The notes under the pieces were generated by a model that had not been told where the DNA came from, did no database searches, and saw only the letters and a program-made list of their open reading frames with translations. Below, piece by piece: positions 7,771 through 10,570 of a stretch of 10,570 bases of DNA; the stretch's first letter is position 1, and each line of letters opens with the position of its first letter. Origin of the DNA: JANYCO01 sp031416415 (lineage in GTDB: Bacteria > Bacteroidota > Bacteroidia > Cytophagales > Cytophagaceae); NCBI GenBank assembly GCA_031416415.1, contig JANOTP010000048.1, forward strand, positions 1 to 10,570. Direction: 5' to 3'. A program made the position numbers and the translations under genes.

Positions 7771-8619
7771 CTTACAATTTCCGATACAGAACATGTTCTC
7801 ATCAAAATAGCTCGAAATGGTTTGATGATGCAAAAAATTGGGTGAGCAAGTAATTAATAAAGCAATAATAGAAATTGAGAATAACACCTCTATATTCTTT
7901 CAGCTAGAAAAATACATTGATGAAGTAGAAGAGATTTACTTTGCAGGTGGGAAACCTCTTATCATGGAAGAACATTATGCAATTCTTCAATTGTTGATAG
8001 CAAAAAAAAGATTTTATGTACGACTTATATACAATACTAATTTTTCAACCTTTAAATACAAAAACTATGATATCCTAAAAATGTGGGATCAATTTACTAA
8101 CATAACTGTAACTGTAAGCTTGGATGCTTCCTACCAAAGAGGTGAATATTTAAGAAAAGAACAAAACTTGGAAAATCTTTTACAAAACAGGAAAACACTA
8201 TTGTCAAATGCACCCAGTATTAAATTTAAAATACAAAGTACTATTTCTGTTTTTAATGTTTATCACATAGTTGATTTTCATCGTGAATGGATCGAAAATA
8301 ATTATATAGATCCCCAAAACAAAGAATTAAATATTTTAAATAATCCAGCCAATTATACTATTCAACTATTGCCTTATGAATTTAAGGTTAGAGTAAAAGA
8401 AAAAATTGAAACACATATAGAGTTTATAAAAAAAACAGAACTCTTGCATGAAAAAAAATATGATTTATTGATAACTTCCTATCAGGGGTACTAAAAAAAT
8501 TATTCAGTGAAAATAATCAGGATAATTTTCCGCTTTTTCTAGCAAGTACAAAAAAGCTTGATGTTTTAAGAGAGGAAAATTTTTTAAAAGTATTTCCTGA
8601 ATTTTTAGACTTTATATGA
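7761..8619 (+). pseudogene. Twitch-type radical SAM protein remnant, N-terminally truncated and frameshifted
   Basis: Three frames in series align with twitch-domain radical SAM proteins. Frame A (7761-7832) reads YNFRYRTCSHQNSSKWFDDA; relatives have CxxxCxxC here, so Tyr codons TAC at 7773 and 7785 replace the first two iron-sulfur ligands and only TGT at 7794 remains. After a one-base loss in the A6 run at 7832-7837, frame B (7838-8494) has GEQVINKAIIEIENN, FAGGKPLIMEEHY (GGK at 7946-7954 where the SAM-binding motif is GGE), YNTNFS, VSLDASYQRGEYLRKE and STISVFNVYHIVDFH. After a one-base loss in the G4 run at 8485-8488, frame C gives the tail LDVLREENFLKVFPEF, ending at TGA 8617. About 80-100 N-terminal residues are missing: homology stops where the opposite-strand FkbM begins. 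The cluster and SAM motifs are destroyed, so it cannot be an active radical SAM enzyme. Twitch members often sit with glycosyltransferases and FkbM enzymes; their substrate is unknown to me. Confidence 0.82.
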
Positions 8620-8723
8620 CATAAATAAATAGTGCATTAGTTCGTGACAGTTATCAAACCTATATACGTTTCAAGTGTAATTTATTAATCAATCTTTAAT
8701 GCTTACAAGGTAGTCGTATGATA

Positions 8724-9680
8724 TTATAAAATCTTCTTCTGCACCTTCTCTATATAAACCGACTTATTATTATTAGTCTTAAAGCTAATACTCTCATAAT
8801 TCTTAAAAACCATATTCCGCATTAGCTGTTGGGCTTCTTCTGTGGATACTTGCTTGCCGGATACGATTTCGAGTATATATGGTTTATTACTTTTTTCACT
8901 GAATTTAATCTTTACCTCTTTCAATTCATTTGTTCTTAATAATGAAATGATTTCTTGCTCCTCTTTTGACAGAATATGTATTGGAGAGATAAATGCCTCA
9001 AGCTTTTCATCAAATAGAAAATCTATTATGTAAGCACTAAAAGAAATAAAAATATGAGGCTTTACAAAGTCTTTCCCAGAATCTTTATCTATCTCATAAA
9101 ACTGGTCGGACCATGGAATACATTCCCCTGAACTATATATAATAAGACCATTGTTTTTTCTTTTTATTACCGAATTAATTAACATGGAATCTAATAAAGA
9201 CATTTCTAGTCCCAAACTGTCATAAAACGATTGTCTATCTTCTGGTTTTAATCTGACAATGATTTTAAAAAATTCTTTCGTTTCTTCATTATACTGACTC
9301 AACGCATCAATCTCCTCGAAAGCAAAGTTTTCATTGCCATTTAGGAATTCCAAGATTTCACCTATTACATTATTTGGAAAAAGAACGTTTTTAATCATAA
9401 GAATTTTTTCTATTGATAACCCAAATTCTCTTAATTCCTGAATTATTTTAAGCCATAGAAATTCACTAAAATTAAATTTACTCCATCTTCTTTCAGGATC
9501 ATTTATTGGAATAAGACCCAAATTTTTCCAACTATTAAAAACTCTTGGTGTTACTCCAGTTTCATTTAATAAGATTTTAACATCTTTAATTCTATTCCAA
9601 AAGTCGATTATAGACTTTAATTCAGCAGCGGAAGCCTCTGAAATTTCCATATTTGGTAATTCATTCTCATTAATGCTCAT
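8724..9680 (-). CDS. MerR-type helix-turn-helix regulator, 318 residues
   Basis: Residues 33-100 form a MerR-like winged helix: VKILLNETGVTPRVFNSW with NLGLI (helix-turn-helix), RRWSKFNFSEF (wing and the aromatic that follows it), then IQELREFGLSIEKI, a typical third helix. MerR proteins bind an inverted repeat in a promoter and bend it. At 318 residues it is far longer than metal-sensing MerRs (about 130-150). Residues 105-250 are unrecognised, probably an effector or oligomerisation region without a cysteine metal site. Residues 250-318 (KEVKIKFSEK, PYILEIVSGKQVSTEE, SISFKTNNNKSVYIEK) form a small beta domain. It is divergent from the small-gene operon at 9826 across 145 bp and could regulate it. 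ATG 9680 is the first start, with TAATTA just before it; Met11 is an alternative. It converges on the radical SAM remnant with about 100 bp between. Confidence 0.82.
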   Translation of the reverse strand: MSINENELPNMEISEASAAELKSIIDFWNRIKDVKILLNETGVTPRVFNSWKNLGLIPINDPERRWSKFNFSEFLWLKIIQELREFGLSIEKILMIKNVLFPNNVIGEILEFLNGNENFAFEEIDALSQYNEETKEFFKIIVRLKPEDRQSFYDSLGLEMSLLDSMLINSVIKRKNNGLIIYSSGECIPWSDQFYEIDKDSGKDFVKPHIFISFSAYIIDFLFDEKLEAFISPIHILSKEEQEIISLLRTNELKEVKIKFSEKSNKPYILEIVSGKQVSTEEAQQLMRNMVFKNYESISFKTNNNKSVYIEKVQKKIL

Positions 9681-9825
9681 TAATTAGTATTTATTAGGTT
9701 TTATAAGGTATATCAATATATAAATGTAATTAATTTATAATAATTAACTATTAATATATAAAATATTTGTTTATATAATAACTTATTTGTAATTTTATTA
9801 TATAATTTATAACACTAATGTAATT
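9681..9825. promoter_or_regulatory. Divergent promoter region between the MerR-type gene and the small-gene operon
   Basis: 145 bp, nearly pure A/T, with starts facing away on both sides. It must hold both promoters and, if the regulator follows MerR habit, its operator. TAATTA-type palindromes occur around 9727-9750 (GTAATTAAT, then TAATTAAC), and a TTATTTGTAA/ATTTGTTTA pair near 9765-9792. In sequence this AT-rich such repeats are expected by chance, and I see no exact TAnnTTTG promoter element. Confidence 0.4.
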
Positions 9826-10194
9826 ATGTATAATAAAAAAGCCTGTCCAAACTGCAAAAACGAATTTATACCTAAACGCCTAAATCAGCTTTACTGTGAG
9901 ATAAAATGTAGGACATTTAAGAACAATAGACTTGCAAAGGCAAAAACAGAGGAAACCAAATCGTTGGATATACGACTCCATGCTAATCGACTTATCTTAA
10001 AAAGCATTTATGCTAAAATAGCAGGAGCTGAGATCAGCAAAGACTATCTACTTGGAGCGGGGTTTAATTTTAGCATATATACCGCTTCCTGTAAAAATGA
10101 TTCCGCTACTTACACCCTTTGGTTTGAATATGGTCTAACAGAACTACGCAAAGGAGTATTTAAAATTAATCCATTTAATATCTCAAAATTATGA
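9826..10194 (+). CDS. Small zinc-finger protein (CxxC-x13-CxxxC), 122 residues
   Basis: C7-P-N-C10 and C24-E-I-K-C28 form a tetra-cysteine zinc site, with the FIPKRLNQLYCEIKCR core followed by basic NNRLAK. This resembles small zinc-ribbon proteins found across Bacteroidota, often in mobile elements, and suggests nucleic-acid or protein binding. Residues 45-122 have no motif I recognise; two aromatic strands (FNFSIYTASC, YTLWFEYGL) are visible. It is the first gene of a plus-strand run and shares the bases ATGA with the next gene (stop TGA 10192-10194, next ATG 10191), implying translational coupling. No Shine-Dalgarno site is present; TAATGTAATT precedes the ATG. Function unknown. Confidence 0.75.
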   Translation: MYNKKACPNCKNEFIPKRLNQLYCEIKCRTFKNNRLAKAKTEETKSLDIRLHANRLILKSIYAKIAGAEISKDYLLGAGFNFSIYTASCKNDSATYTLWFEYGLTELRKGVFKINPFNISKL

Positions 10195-10394
10195 TTGAAC
10201 AATTTGAAGTTATCCCTTTTAATGAATTAGCTATTCATAGCAACTTCAATCCTGATGTTGCAGGTTCTGGCAAGTCTAATGATAATACTCTCCTTTATAT
10301 CACCCTTGGTTGTTTAGCGATTGTATCTGCCGTAGTTATATACAACATTATCAAAATACATCAATCCAAAAGAAAACTTGAAGTACATGATTAG
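10191..10394 (+). CDS. Small single-span membrane protein, 67 residues
   Basis: Residues 33-54 (TLLYITLGCLAIVSAVVIYN) form one clear transmembrane helix. The N-terminal 32 residues are polar and slightly acidic; the C-terminal 13 are basic (HQSKRKLEVH), so N-out/C-in is the expected topology. There is no cleavable signal peptide or lipobox. The gene overlaps its upstream neighbour by 4 bases and the next by 8, so it belongs to a tightly packed operon. Size and charge pattern fit small phage virion membrane proteins, but also toxins and regulatory peptides; I cannot decide. Confidence 0.72.
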   Translation: MIEQFEVIPFNELAIHSNFNPDVAGSGKSNDNTLLYITLGCLAIVSAVVIYNIIKIHQSKRKLEVHD

Positions 10395-10554
10395 TCCTAT
10401 CCTCATTAATCCTCCTAAATCCTTATTTCATAGATCAGGATTTCTCCTCTTCGTAGCAATACTTGCCTTATTGAACAACTTAGAGCATTCCACTCATTTA
10501 TATCATAACATATCTAATACAATGTTTGAACTGGAATGGATGAATTGGGTCTAA
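10387..10554 (+). CDS. Tiny hydrophobic protein, 55 residues, overlapping the gene before it
   Basis: ATG 10387 to TAA 10552. Its start lies inside the previous gene (8-base overlap) in another frame. It begins MISPILINPPKSLFHRSG, then GFLLFVAILALLNNL (residues 18-32) is a short membrane or amphipathic helix. The tail is His- and Trp-rich (HSTHLYHNIS, ELEWMNWV). Support comes from the overlap pattern, the hydrophobic segment and the fit with a compact operon; the length alone proves little. Confidence 0.55.
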   Translation: MISPILINPPKSLFHRSGFLLFVAILALLNNLEHSTHLYHNISNTMFELEWMNWV

Positions 10555-10570
10555 TGCGCCTATGTCAATC
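10554..10570 (+). CDS. Probable start of the next gene, cut by the window edge
   Basis: ATG at 10554 overlaps the preceding stop as TAATG, the same coupling style as the genes upstream; it encodes MRLCQ before the window ends. A second in-window ATG at 10562 is in another frame. Too little is visible to name it. Confidence 0.3.

Noticed and set aside
7639..7845. Plus-strand 68-codon frame over the FkbM start
   Set aside because: Antisense to clear FkbM homology, low-complexity Phe/Ile-rich translation, no family resemblance.
8620..8723. Intrinsic terminator between the radical SAM remnant and the regulator
   Set aside because: The two converge here, but no GC-rich hairpin with a T-tract could be found.
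8842..9033. Plus-strand 63-codon frame inside the MerR-type gene
   Set aside because: Antisense to a well-supported regulator and without any motif.
10230..10285. GSGKS in the 67-residue protein as a Walker A ATP-binding loop
   Set aside because: The required glycine four residues before GK is missing, there is no flanking beta strand, and the protein is too small for a P-loop NTPase.

Overview
The window is AT-rich (roughly one third G+C), genes lack Shine-Dalgarno sites and start behind A-rich leaders, and the families present (twitch-type radical SAM, FkbM methyltransferase, TcA-like giant protein, MerR-type regulator) are common in Bacteroidota. A flavobacterium-like host is the best guess; the species cannot be read from the sequence.

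Region 1 (1-6608, minus strand) is a two-gene operon. A family-2-type glycosyltransferase (5475-6608) is followed after 13 bases by a giant reading frame that starts at 5461 and runs off the left edge without a stop: at least 1,820 residues. It has no signal peptide and combines a beta-sandwich domain, a region resembling the VRP1 part of insecticidal Tc-toxin A subunits with a CxCxxC cysteine cluster, two copies of a phage-structural-like beta domain, and at least four copies of a Trp/Arg-rich repeat.

Region 2 (6609-7100) is an AT-rich gap with an 11-bp inverted repeat and no supportable gene.

Region 3 (7101-8619) is a gene graveyard. It holds an FkbM methyltransferase (minus) and a twitch-type radical SAM protein (plus) lying head to head. 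Each needs two single-base insertions to be read through. The radical SAM gene has also lost its N-terminus, has Tyr where two of its three cluster cysteines belong, and has GGK in place of the GGE motif. With the glycosyltransferase they look like the remains of a modification or surface-decoration set beside the giant protein.

Region 4 (8724-10570) has a different style. A MerR-type DNA-binding protein (minus) faces, across 145 bp of very AT-rich DNA, a tightly overlapping plus-strand run of tiny genes: a CxxC/CxxxC zinc-finger protein, two single-membrane-span proteins, and the likely start of a fourth gene. This layout resembles the repressor and first operon of a small phage or mobile element, but no diagnostic phage gene is visible.
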